The notes beneath the pieces are model-generated. The model saw nothing but the letters and a program-made list of their open reading frames with translations, ran no database searches and was not told the DNA's origin. Position numbers and translations under genes: made by a program. Below, one piece after another: positions 21,419-33,200 of a stretch of DNA of 51,772 nucleotides (position 1 is its first letter; each line of letters starts with the position of its first letter). This DNA comes from Perkinsus olseni (Eukaryota; Perkinsozoa; Perkinsida), in the NCBI GenBank assembly GCA_013115125.1, contig JABANN010000219.1:1-51772 (forward strand), read 5' to 3'.

Positions 21419-21500
21419 GACACTTTGGCCGAGTGGTTAAGGCGGCGGCCTGCTAAGCCGTTGGGCTATGCCCGCGAGGGTTCGAATCTCTCAGGTGTCG
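21419..21500 (+). tRNA. tRNA-Ser (GCT), copy 2
   Basis: The best-folding copy: all acceptor pairs form, variable arm GGGC-TAT-GCCC, anticodon GCT in loop CTGCTAA, T-arm with one G-T pair (CTCTC). It is followed by a T6 run about 30 nt downstream. Confidence 0.9.
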
Positions 21501-21682
21501 TCATATGTCAGTAGGAAGCGGCAGCTTTTTTGAGGGCTGTGTAGCTACTTGATGCAGGGTTCGAACCCTCAGGTGTCGTCGTATGGCAGTGGGAAGCGGC
21601 AGCTTTTTTGAGGGCTGTGTAGCTACTTTGTGCAGGGTTCGAACCGGAGTTTCTTGTAGGTCGTCAGAAAACGGTTAGTATG

Positions 21683-21764
21683 GACACTCTGGCCGAGTGG
21701 TTAAGGCGGCGGCCAGTTAAGCCGTTGGGCTATGCCCGCCAGGGTTTGAATCCCTCAGGAGTCG
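21683..21764 (+). pseudogene. Altered tRNA-Ser copy, anticodon loop CAGTTAA
   Basis: The serine tRNA body is kept, but the anticodon loop is CAGTTAA. The nominal anticodon is GTT (Asn) and position 33 is A instead of the universal T. The 3' acceptor reads AGGAGTC, losing a pair. The first T-stem pair is lost (CAGGG). The downstream T run is reduced to TTT. Probably not a working tRNA. Confidence 0.75.
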
Positions 21765-21868
21765 TCATATGTCAGTAGGAAACGGCAGCTTTCGTGAGGG
21801 CTGTGTAGCTACTTGATGCAGGGTTCGAACCGGAGTTTCTCGTAGGTCGTCAGAAAACAGTTGATATG

Positions 21869-21950
21869 GACACTTTGGCCGAGTGGTTAAGGCGGCGGCC
21901 AGTTAAGCCGTTGGGCTATGCCCGCCAGGGTTTGAATCCCTCAGGAGTCG
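21869..21950 (+). pseudogene. Altered tRNA-Ser copy, anticodon loop CAGTTAA
   Basis: Same altered anticodon loop, AGGAGTC acceptor strand and CAGGG T-stem as the copy at 21683. It forms a perfect tandem duplicate with the copy at 22055. Confidence 0.75.
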
Positions 21951-22054
21951 TCATATGTCAGTAGGAAACGGCAGCTTTCGTGAGGGCTGTGTAGCTACTT
22001 GATGCAGGGTTCGAACCGGAGTTTCTCGTAGGTCGTCAGAAAACAGTTGATATG

Positions 22055-22136
22055 GACACTTTGGCCGAGTGGTTAAGGCGGCGGCCAGTTAAGCCGTTGG
22101 GCTATGCCCGCCAGGGTTTGAATCCCTCAGGAGTCG
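22055..22136 (+). pseudogene. Altered tRNA-Ser copy, anticodon loop CAGTTAA
   Basis: Identical by eye to the copy 186 bp upstream, with the same lost acceptor and T-stem pairs. Confidence 0.75.
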
Positions 22137-22318
22137 TCATATGTCAGTAGGAAACGGCAGCTTTCGTGAGGGCTGTGTAGCTACTTGATGCAGGCATCGA
22201 ACCCTCAGGTGTCGTCGTATGGCAGTGGGAAGCGGCAGCTTTTTTGAGGGCTGTGTAGCTACTTTGTGCAGGGTTCGAACCGGAGTTTCTCGTAGGTCGT
22301 CAGAAAACGGTTAGTATG

Positions 22319-22400
22319 GACACTCTGGCCGAGTGGTTAAGGCGGCGGCCAGTTAAGCCGTTGGGCTATGCCCGCGAGGGTTTGAATCCCTCAGGTGTCG
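22319..22400 (+). pseudogene. Altered tRNA-Ser copy with better acceptor
   Basis: Carries the CAGTTAA loop, but its 3' half has the normal AGGTGTC acceptor strand and GAGGG T-stem, so it looks like a recombinant between the two copy types. The acceptor is still weakened at the seventh pair (GACACTC). Its function is doubtful because position 33 is A. Confidence 0.65.
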
Positions 22401-22689
22401 TCATAGGTCAGTATGAAGCGGCAGCTTTTGTGAGGGCTGTGTAGCTACTTGATGCAGGGTTCGAACCGGAGTTTCTCGTAGGTCGTCAGAAAACAGTTGA
22501 TATGGACACTTTGGCCAGTAGCGATTCCAGAAATCTCCCGACTCAAGTCAAACCGGTGCACTATAGAAACATCTCGACCATAAAACTATAATTGCTAAGT
22601 AAGCAGCGGCCGGACAGAGTGACTACAACATGACCTGAAACAATAACGCCGTCCTACAATTGAATCTGACAGCCCAAGATTGACTCGGG

Positions 22690-24791
22690 TTAAGACGGTC
22701 GTTGTCGCACCTTCTCCACATCAGCAGCTGGCCTCCACGGAAGTTCGTTCTTCCCAGCGAGGGATCGGTTATGGATCTGAAGTAACATAGGTGACCGAAA
22801 CCTATGATCCGAGCCCTTGCCCTAGAAGCCCTTACGAATCTGTCCATCATGTCGAGTGCCGCCTCTGGCTGGTCCGTTGGTACCATATGACCCGAGTTGG
22901 AGACCCATACGAACGTTAAAGCACCACCTGCCACGGTAAGGGTGCTCTAAGTTCCCTCCCAGCGCTTGGCCCTACCCGATTGAACAAATCCGAAGGGGTG
23001 ATTCGGGCCTTCCCAGAGTTCCCTTGAAGCCGTTTCGAAAGGTTCATAGCCGAGCATATGGAGTGCTCCCATCACGCTAAGGTGGCCACCTGTCCCAAAG
23101 CGAGTCCCCAAACTGTGATAGCTCCAACACTAGCTCACATGAACTGCCATCAAATACTCCAGTGTATATCATCGTCGGTATCGCAGCGGACAGCACCGTC
23201 TGAACCTCCTTCAGAACCTGTACCAATTTAGTGACCTTCCATCCCGCCATCTTGCTGTAACTACTACTACTACCGGCTTCATCAGCTCCTTCTGTAGGTT
23301 CATAACTACTGGATTTGGAGAGGCGGTACCGTCGCCATTTTGCCACTTGACGCCTCCAGTGTGGAGTGCAGCGGCTACATCAGCCCTCGCAAAATACTTC
23401 TCCATTGCTGCCGAGTAGATGTTGTTAAAGGTGTCACCCCACTGACGAGTATCGTACCTGCCAGCGTGGAATGTCTGCGGCGTACACGAAACCAGTGACC
23501 GACAGGAATGGGTGACCGGCAGCACTCTGCAGGTACTCCTGCATCGCCTCGGCACTCCGGAAGGCCTCGAACTCACGCCCCTCGGACATGAGGGATTCCA
23601 CCTAGTAAGAGCAGCGTTGATGTACAGAGACCTAGTATGACCTTACCGATCTCCACATGCCTTCAGCGTGGGCCTTCTCGTCCTTGCCGATGAGGCCTTG
23701 GACGTAGTAGTATTCAATCGACGCGTGGTACCTCACAGACAAACGACCATCGTCTGGATCGAAGGGCGATCAATCAGGGAAGATAAACCCCAACAGAACC
23801 ACAGCCGTGGTGGCTGTGGTAGTAGGAGCAGTAATAGCTTCAACACTTTTGGCAACAGTCGTGAAGTTGGCAGCAATTCAAGAGTCGTACTGTTTCCAGT
23901 GTAAGTTGCCAGGGTTGCCGATTATCATCCCCTGCAGATTGATTCTCTTCTCCTCAGGCAGCTGTTTGCTCTCGTCCAATAAATAGGAAGTTATTACTGG
24001 TATGTAGACGCCGGCGAAAGACTCTCCCGTGATGAACCTACAACGGGGTGGCCAAACCGAAACTAGTCCGAGGGCTTACGTTCGAGCATTCCGCAGGTTG
24101 GGATGAATCTCGAAAAAGTTTTCCAATGCCGTTAGAAACTGCGAGGCTAGTTGGTGGAAGTTCGTGACGTACCCACCCGCATCACTGTAGGAAAACCCAG
24201 TGCCTGAGAAGAGGGACGGTTGCAAGAAAATCTGAAAACCCTTCGGATTTTTATAGCGTGGAAATGGTCAATCATCCTAACGGGGAGCTTCCATATATCT
24301 TCCTTCCCTCGAGAAGTGAGGAGTCCTCCAGTGTTACCAACGGGCTGATCGAAATAGACACAGTGGCCCAGCTTGGCCCATGATGATGGATTCTCAGTGA
24401 GAGTCATGTTTGGCTGAAGGCGATAGGGACCGTTCTCGAGGAGATTGCCAAGCGAACTGCCTGAAAAATAACCACCAATCGGCGAACGTCGTGGAAACAT
24501 ACCGTTACTCGCTCCGGGGCCACCATTGAGCCATATGAGCAGTGGGGTATCTTCATCATAGTCATCATGTTCGAACAGCATGTACCAGAGATAGCCGTTA
24601 GACGTCTTATTTGCCAGGACCTGAGCCGGGGATGCCGGACGGGCCTTCGAGGGAGTGCTCCTTACGTGTCCAGCGTAGACACCGTTAACTTCACCATAAC
24701 CGGGGAGATGGGTGACACGATGGAGATCAGCAGCAGTCGGGTCAGATACAGCTGCTACGGCTAGGAGCGAGAGTAATAAGGAAGATAGCAT
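22690..24791 (-). CDS. Serine carboxypeptidase (peptidase S10), secretory, multi-exon
   Basis: The start at 24791 gives a signal peptide (MLSSLLLSLLAVAAVSDPT) for the secretory/lysosomal route. Family motifs follow in order: WLNGGPGAS at the oxyanion site, NPSSW, VYFDQPVGTGFSYSDAGG (formed by splicing across an intron that removes the frame reading GNTGG), ITGESFAGVYIP with the catalytic serine (about 24030), YTGVFDGSS around the catalytic aspartate (about 23150), and SNSGHMVPTDQP with the catalytic histidine (about 22870). All three catalytic residues are therefore present. Introns are short GT-AG. A final 59-nt intron gives the end DRF then IHNRSLAGKNE and a stop at 22690-22692. The enzyme trims C-terminal residues of proteins at acid pH; its target is unknown. 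Confidence 0.85.
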
Positions 24792-25099
24792 AGAATTGAG
24801 AAAACTAGCGACACGATTGCCTTCGAGATTTTTTCGGTCCTAACATGCCTCTACACGGCGTTGACGTGCGCATAGAGCCCGGCAGAACCGAGCACGTCGG
24901 CGAAGGTTTGACTAGGCTGGAACTACCGGCGTTGGATCATAGACTCACATGGTATCGTACGACGCCGAGGAACGACAATCGACCGTTGACTACCACCGCT
25001 AGCAGCCTTCTGCGACACAAAAAGGGGGGCACCGATTTCAATTGACAACCCAAGTGAACAGACATCGAGAAACAAATAGTAGTCGGAGTTTTCAACAGT
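24792..25099. other. Intergenic between carboxypeptidase and rhomboid genes
   Basis: About 300 bases between the carboxypeptidase start and the rhomboid stop, both on the minus strand. No distinct element seen. Confidence 0.35.
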
Positions 25100-26611
25100 T
25101 TATCGAATCTTAGAGAACCACCGGAGCCAGTATAATGCTAGGGGGGCCGAGGCTGCACCGAGGAGGTGGGCTGAGTGGGAGACCCCAGGCGAATGGCTGA
25201 CCAACGCTCCCGCTTGATCGTCTCCGAGCGACGCGAACGCCCATATGCCTTCGAGTGCGAGAACCTGAGGGACCCCCCTTTCCCGTCGGAACAGTCGGAT
25301 GAATCTTAGGTCATCGCTAGGAAGATACAGAAAGGACGGCAAACCCCGATCAGAACCTACCCCTGCGAGGAGCTTCTTCTGAGATATGGGCCACATTCCC
25401 CACACATACACCATCAGATTGGGCTCGAGCAGACACGCTGCCGTGAGGAGACCGAAGGCGACGCCGCTTCCCCCTACCGCAGCGTCACGCCTATCAGTGG
25501 CCGTAAGGACCTACGCAGCGAGAAGGATTCCCATCCCCAGGTCGCGATGGAGGCCTACGTGTCCAAAGCTGCCAGCGATGGCACTTGTAACGGCTATTCT
25601 CAACAGCGCCGGACCGCCAAGAAGCTTCTCTAGTTGAGAACCGTAGACGAAAACGACCAACTGAGGCATGAATGATGGCACTAGTTGCCAGTGGAGGGAG
25701 GCTGCTACCGAGTTCACGAGGAGGTGCATGAAACTAGTATGGGACAGGCTGGCCGTCAGCAGGGTGTGCAGTCGTCCATGCGTGAGGTTCTCTCGACTGA
25801 CGGTGAAGTTCCGATTCCTGAGGATGACCCGTCGATGGACACCATTGTTCGAGCAGAGGGAAGGCCGTCAGACTAAGGCGTTTCTACGTCTGTCGTAAAG
25901 CCCAAGAGCAAGAACGGGACACACCATTGGTTTCGGGCGCACAGGCCAGCGGCGGCGGCCTCTGATCGGAGACACGAGGCTGATGGTACCGTGTACCGCT
26001 TGATGTATAAAGGAACGTTTCAATCAACCAACTCTACCGTGGAGGGATGGTTATCGAAAGTGTGCTAAACTCACATGAATTTGGGCGGAGCGAAACCCCA
26101 TAAAAGATAGGTCATACCAGCCAACACCAACATCGTGAACGTGACTGGGTACGGCGTCCCTGAGTATGGTTTGACGAATCCTCTATCGCTGCAACCGAAG
26201 ACCCTTCCTTACTATCATCAACCCAGCGCTTGTATCGATATCGCCACTCATACGCCCTCTGGCCCATGGGAGATCGCAAGACCGGTTGAAGCCGTCGGGC
26301 GGCAGCCTGAGGAAGACGACAACCCTTGACCGTCGTCCGGGCCAATTCAGACTCACCGCTCGGTGATGCTCCAACTTATCAACTTTCTCCATGGTACTCC
26401 GTGATGGCGGCTTTTCCATGAACACTTCAAGTCTTTCGAAACTTCGATCGACAAACTCATTTATTCGCTTCAAGAGACCACCTAAGATTCCCCGCGCTTT
26501 AGACGACATCACACGAACGATCCTGACCTCTCTTCCGCGGGTCGAAGGGGCTGCCCGGGTAACGGCCATCGCCCTCGGGAAACGAACCCCAGCGGGTGGA
26601 TTCCCGGGCAA
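25100..26611 (-). CDS. Rhomboid-family intramembrane serine protease, multi-exon
   Basis: Minus-strand exons in order: an N-terminal soluble exon (ending EKVDKLEHHRA), an exon with a first membrane helix FTMLVLAGMTYLLWGF (about 26080-26150), then NRNFTVSRENLTHGRLHTLL followed by TASLSHTSFMHLLVN (about 25720-25830), the catalytic region AAVGGSGVAFGLLTAACLL (GxSG with the nucleophilic serine, about 25460), and SHSAHLLGAASAPLALYW with the catalytic histidine (about 25150). The stop is at 25100. The FTVSREN..GR.HTL segment resembles mitochondrial PARL-type rhomboids, so an inner mitochondrial membrane role is possible. The upstream start and the join between the first two exons are not settled. 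The introns around 25510 appear very short. Confidence 0.78.
25930..26040 (+). repeat. Dispersed repeat, diverged copy in rhomboid intron
   Basis: Contains GGCCAGCGGCGGC, GGAGACACGAGG and GTATAAAGGAACGTTTCAATC, a diverged version of the repeat at 35347, 35826 and 38528. In the + frame it can encode VYRLMYKGTFQS, parallel to MYSTMYKESF in the other copies. It lies within an intron of the minus-strand rhomboid gene. Confidence 0.5.
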
Positions 26612-27239
26612 ACCTATTGATTCTGTCTTGAGTATCTTTTAGAAAACTCCGTTGACCTGATCAGAGAAAGCCGATCACCGGCAGAGCGGCTGCAGCGGTG
26701 CAGTCGTCACCTCCACTGTACAGCACACGACTCGCGTAGGTCTCCAATCGGATTCCCGGGGCTACCCGCGTCACTCGTACGAATTGCAGCAGCCTTAGCT
26801 CACCCAAAAGCGGCTTCATCATCGTCCATCAGAGCAAGACAATCTAAGATCGGATTGGAACGAGAATAGAACACTACCATCTCGGTCGTTGAGAAACCAG
26901 TGTGACGTTATTAAGAAGCGGCAAATGTAGGATCTGTGAATCGCATATGTTGTGGATCAGGAGCGCCATCACCCTTCTGATCTGCCAGTCCACGCTTGCC
27001 TCGTTCTTTGAGGTACCTTAGGAGGGTTAACATGAAGTACATCATACGAAAGTGTTGGTCAGGCTATTGGCAGCGATCAGGAGACGGAACAGTGGTTGAG
27101 GCTTCCAAAAAGCTTGTAACCCCAACCATTCGAAATAAAGGAATGAGAGTGAAAACGCTTTGTCAAGGGCGACTAGTGTGCGATCCCTCGGACAGCAGTG
27201 GAGGCTTTGCCCTGCAGTGGAAGTGACAGTTCGACTTAC

Positions 27240-30200
27240 CATTGCTCGGCTTCCGCGGCGCCCACCAGGCGTGTGGGCTCCCCACCACCTTGATGCTTCA
27301 TTGGCTGTGACATCGACAATAGGAACTCCCTTGCTGAGGAAACCTGAACCGCGGACCTCAGACGAAGCTGCCACATCTGTGATTTTAGAGCCACAAAACG
27401 CTGTGCCCTCGGGACCGCCGTAACATGATATTGACTATTGTTATTGTACCGTAGTATGATATCATATTTATGCACTCTACATACATAGACTTTAGCGCGA
27501 CCAAAAGGCGACGCCGTTCCTCGGCTGAGCACCATTTCGATTTGATATTTTTATCTACTCTGTAGTTTATTGTATTTCATTACTCTAAGATTTCCATAAT
27601 AGCGTTATGGTCTAGCAGCACCCGCACCGGTCCCCAACCTACCGCCATGTCCACAGTCAGGTTCGAGAATGCAGGTATGAGGAACTTCCCTATCCACGGC
27701 GGCAGCTTCTTCCTCTTGTCCGCCCTAGCATATCGTGCCTGTCGTCGAAGGTGTCACCACCCCCATCACCACTATTGCTATCAACACTCACATCGGCCAG
27801 GACCATCAACCCGTAGTCCTGCTTGCTTCGCAGCACTCGTCCAACACATTGAGCCGCAGCACGCATCGCGTCGAACGTCAAAAACTCCCCCTCCGAGATG
27901 CCATGAGTGTCTCGGATGTATCTGCCGCGGATGATCAGCAACAACGCAACCGACGGTCACTCGACTCACGCTAGTCTCGCCCGAAGTCGCCGCGACAAGC
28001 TGTACTGGAAGGGTACGCCAAATAGCACCACAGCACGGCTGAGTGAAGACAGCGATGATATCCGGTGAGCAGCGTTGATCCCCTCACCCGTAATGCCTAT
28101 CGAAATCTATGCCCTCGCTAACCTTCCCTCGCGCGACGGCCAGGAAAAGTCCACCCCGGCCCTGGTCGCAGGCTTCACGATAGTTACTCAGGGCGATGGT
28201 AGTGGAAACAACATCATCAGTCTCGAAGAAGACCACTTTGTGAGTACTCAATCTTGCTAGTGTTCCAGAGTCGTACCATACGCGAACAACCTGAGGATAC
28301 AGTGTGTCGGAGCGGGACGCCGAGATTTTCCCCGGTTTGGGACTCCCGGAGGGGAGGGATAAGGAACCTTCGAAAGGTTGATCAGATCAATGCTTCGGTC
28401 CTCGGCTTTCATGCTCGTCACTTGTGCTATGCGTGTTTAGAACTTCGTGGCGCGCGGTCAATTTTTTGCCTGCCCATGCAAGACAGCGAGGGAGCAGCTC
28501 GGCAGCTTGGATCCTTCTAACGCCCGTCGCTCCATCACTAACGATTCTGTGTATCCGCGCTACAACGAACACATGAAAGGTCGACCCTTAGCTACCACAC
28601 AAAAAAAGATACGCCTAGGCCCCGGGAGGATGCCAGATCTCTAAGATCTCACCTGCTGCATGAAGACCTTCGATGTGAAGAAGCAAACGACTCCATCAGG
28701 AACGACCTGCACTAGCTCCTCGAGCAAAGTTCCGTAACACTTGGACACCTCCTCATCCCTGAAACAACCACCGTCTTGTAAAGTTCCTACTCTCACCGCT
28801 ACGGTCCTACTTCCGAGATTGGAAACTGCTGCTGAGGACGATGTCGTTGCTCCTAGTGACGATCAAGGGCCGGATGCAGTCCCTTTCAAGGGATATGTCC
28901 AAGGCCTCGCTCACAACAACTCTGTCCAAGCCCAGTAGTTTGGGATACATCGATAAGGGAGAGAGCGTACCGGAGGTGAGCACCTGCAACAACAGAGGCA
29001 AGCGACCATAGCTAAGGAAGCGCAGTAGAAATGATTCCTTCTCATAGCAAGGAAATCGCGGTTTTTCGAATTCAGATGGTCCGAATATGAATACCTTCAA
29101 CTATTGACTAGGCCTTCGTAACGAAAAAAGCGGAGCTCGCGACAAGTCTCGGGTTCGAACCTCAGCCTGGGCTTTTTTCCGTATTTTTTCGGGTTCATCC
29201 ACAACGGTCCTCGACGGTTTTGCTCGGTAGAACACGGATGAGAGCGATTTCGTATTTTTTATAGAATACAAAAACCGCGTGCTTTCGAATGGTATGTGTC
29301 TCCCGAGTTGAATCGACATTGTCGTGGAGAAATAATTTGAACGAACGAACGAACGTACAAAAAAGCGCAGAAGTGACAGTATATGCTCCGCTCGCTTCGC
29401 TCGCTCCGCAATTTCAGACTACATTACATATATCATCTGTGAGTAATGAAACCATTATTAATGAAATATTATGAACATAGTATGGCTGACATCACTTGAT
29501 CCATTCCTCATATAGATATACTAACAAATAACTAAATGCCTGAGCTTCGATAAACCCTCCGCCGTAGGATAATTGTGAGAACGACGCTTACCACGTTCTT
29601 GTAACGCCTAACAACAGGTCTCATCGCGATGGCTGCATCCAAGCACGACAGTTCGAGTTGTGGATCGTAGATACCTGAACGAAACAAGCCATAGTATGCA
29701 TCATGTTTCCCCAGGTTCCAATCCCGACTATGATTGAATCTTCCTAGGGTCAACCCAAGATTCCTATAATCATTCCATTGAAGTTATCTCTGCGTGCAGT
29801 GAGAGATGGCCACATCGCCCGATGTGAGAATACCAGCTCACCTTCAGCCTCTGGACAAGGATCCGTGAGCACAGCGAAACCTTTAGAGTGCAAGGATGCC
29901 AGAGTGCACAGGTCGCAGATCTTCGTCAGGGGGGAGAACCTGTGAAAAACCATCAGCTACAACGGAGCTCGCTCAAGCACAGTGGTAGCGAGCTCATCGT
30001 GTCATCAACCCCAGGCTATAAGAAAAAATTCCGGAAGGATGAAGTGCCGTTGCTACGGGTGGACATCGATGGCCATGATGATCTCGTCCAACAGCTAGAG
30101 GTGTCAGAAAGGCCTACTCATCAATGTCGGTTATCTTCAGCGTGTTCATGAGGCTCCTCAGTCGAGCATCAAACGCCTTCATCGTTCTCGCCTCGATGTA

Positions 30201-33200
30201 CTGCTGTGACTCCAACTCGTGTAAAAACATCAACGGCCCTTCAGCTCGGGCCTTGTCCACTCTACAAAAGAACAGCACATCTCTCGGAGGATCGCGGACT
30301 GCCACGATAGACCAATGGCGAACAGTTAATGTACGGAGAGGATTACTGACAGCCAGAAACCGCTATCATATTTATATTCCCCCCTAGCCCCACTAGATGA
30401 TAGTCCCTTCTTTGGAGCCAATTCGATGTCAACAAGTGAACTGAATATCCTACGGGAGAGCTCACCTGATGTAGGCCCTGAGGAAGGCGCAGACCTGCTG
30501 TAGTATCCCTAAGAAGTGCTCAGCTTGTCGTACGTTGCCGGGGATAACCAGATGGGAGACGCCGGAAACCGCATTCTTCAATTCTTGAGGGCCAAACTTC
30601 AAAGCACCAATCGACCTGAGATACACAGTGAAATAACCTCCGCTTCACACGATCAGCGTGAGCCGCCGAGCACTGTGAGCGCTCCAGTTGGCGCTCTTCC
30701 AGGCCGTGCGGGCTGCCTAAGCCCGTCCATGCAATAATGTCATTCAGCGGGGAGAATTACTAGGCCATTAGTTCTAATAATGGCATGTGGTAGCTAATAC
30801 TATTTCCCGAGCATGTTTTACTAGTGAACAGGCAAGAATACGACACGAGCAGAGAATAAGTGTGGAGAGAATGTTGGAAAGCAGCAGGTAGCAATGCCGT
30901 TTTATGCATGCGAAATCTCCTATGAGAGACCTACTCATCCTCCTCGGACATCCCAGAGGCCGGTGCCAAGCCCCTCATGAGGTTCTCGACTTCGGCCTTC
31001 AATCGAGCTTCATCAACCTTCTTCAGTTCTGTAACCTGGCGAGATGGCGAATCTTAGGTCGACCATCGCCACGAATCCTCACCTCGCGTTGGAGTCTTTT
31101 GACGTTACTTGTAGCTCGCTCAATCGTCCTGAAGAGAATAAGAATAAATCCTTCGCAGATCTTCATCAGATGGGGTCATAATTGTTAGACCTCAGTAATC
31201 ACGAAGCATCCAGTAAAGACTCCTATGCCGAGGCAGCTCATATCATAGGAATATATTCCCTCACATACTATCACTTCTAGACAGAAGACCATCCCACCAG
31301 CCACCACGAGCTCCCTCGTATATTCATGAAAACGCTCTCATCAAGCTCGCCAGAAGTGACTTCGTTAAAGCAACGAAACTTTCGTTGAGGATGTCGCGGA
31401 ATTCTCTATCGATCGATTCCCCGTACTCTCGGGCCGAGAGTCTCGGCTATGCAGAGCAACACCCCAGAAAATAAAATGGCCTGGGCTCAACGGCAGCAGA
31501 GCGAAGACTGCAATGCTTACTTCCTGTCAACAGTAACCGTGAGGGCGTCCATGCAGATATCATCGATATTATGGGCCTCGTCAAAGATCACCACCGCGGG
31601 TTCGAACCTGGCATGTTACCATGCGACAAGATCCACATCACCACCATCGTCGACCTACTGCTGTTCCTCATCAGAATCAATAGCCAGGGCTGCAGGCCTT
31701 TCCTCCCCCTCCTTGGCCAGCGCCCCGTGGCTCATCGCCCCTCGTGAGGCTTCCCCTGCGATCAACGCTGACGCCGACACACGAGGGTCCAATACGTACC
31801 TAAAATTACAGCGGAGCGAAGCAGGCTCATCCAAGTGGCGTCAGAAGCTGCTCACTGATAATTGAAGACGATGACATCAGCGTGCCGTAGTAGGCGTTTG
31901 GTCATGTAGTAGGGGCACCACCCTTCCGCCCCGCCGGCCACTCGAAGGTCTTCTAACGTATACACACCAGAGGGTATCTGATGAAGCCGGAAATGGCCGC
32001 ACGACGACGGTAAGAATAACGGACCGCAAACTTCTTCTTTTGGCCGTTCGCTGAGGACTCGATGTCGTTGTTATACCGGCTACCGATAAGTTCATCATAC
32101 TGTTCGAAGAACGAACATCGGCCGGCACTCGATGACGACGACGAGGAGCTTGAACTGAAATGGAAGTGTATATCCGCAAAAGTCGTGCGAAGAAAAAGAT
32201 CAGAGAGTGTGCGGACTTCTTTTTTCCCTCTACTCGGGATCTGGACTCCATACTATGTTGTTGCCCCTCGGAAGCGATTCCCTCCGGCACAGGAAGCGCT
32301 CTCGTATAGCGAAAGTAAGAACGGACGAAAGGGCACGCCAAACTGCCGACCTCTTCTTTATGAAATTGCTGGTCATCTCTCGGCACATAATATCGATCTT
32401 GTCCCGATCAGCCTGCCCCGCCACATCGGGGTGGATGCACATGTTACGTCGAGCCGATAAACCAATACCCAAGAAGCGCTGAGAATTAACAAACCGAGTT
32501 GAAGGACGCAACCCACTTCCCCTCACCGAAAGCAGTACTAGCAATCACAATTGAATGGAGACCTGGCCATCAGCACCCCAGTCCCAGGACAGCCGATCAA
32601 AACTCAGGGACCTGCTTTCCCTCCCGTCCAAAATTTGCTTTCTGGCGATGTCTAGTTACAAGATCATTATTCTATAGGAGTGTATATGCTTCATGTGTCT
32701 CGGACGCACGGTTTCACGTGGTATGGAAGCCCTCAGGACGAGATCCCAACAACTTTCGGATCATCATTGCAGCGGCGGCGCAAAGCAAACAATGACATCA
32801 TCATATCCTTTTTATATGCCCACCAAGGGGGAGGGCACCCAAAACAGCAGGTCTAACAATATGCATAGCACTCACCAGTAGCAACACGTCGACATGTTTT
32901 GATATCCAAGCCCACTACCATAAATATTAGCAATCCTATAATCTATAGTATCACCATCTATGCCTCGTTATTAAATGTATACGATTTCTAACCCCAGCTC
33001 ATCACGAGCTCCTCATTGTGAACCCTCAGCTCACCACACACCTTCGGAGGTTCATCTGGCTTCTCTCCTGCGAGGATTCTGTCCCGATATTCGATCACCA
33101 ACTTGAGCTCTCGAATTGCTTGGTTCATCTCCGGAACAGTTCTAGTGCAATACACTAGCTTCCCCATCTAACCAGCGCAAGGAGGGCATCCAGGAGAGAA

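Larger units (their letters stand above)
20689..22516 (+). repeat. Tandem array of tRNA-Ser units, about 186-bp period
   Basis: Each unit is an 82-nt tRNA-Ser sequence plus about 104 nt of spacer carrying GGCAGCTTT, TGTGTAGCTACTTGATGCA and a second B-box-like GGTTCGAACC. Recognisable units: strongly decayed copies at about 20689-20775 and 20882-20965; a deleted copy at about 21052-21130; intact-looking copies at 21233 and 21419; altered-anticodon copies at 21683, 21869, 22055 and 22319; and a truncated unit ending at 22516. Two further units (near 21556 and 22195) are deletions joined at the GTTCGAA word, as expected from recombination between the spacer B-box and the tRNA B-box. Units 21869 and 22055 are identical by eye. 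Confidence 0.92.

Noticed and set aside
20689-22516. CRISPR-like regular repeat array
   Set aside because: The repeats are tRNA-Ser units with similar, not unique, spacers, and the genome is eukaryotic.
31595-31610. B-box-like GGTTCGAACC word
   Set aside because: It lies at the splice junction and coding start of the XPD DEAH exon; no A box or T run belongs with it.
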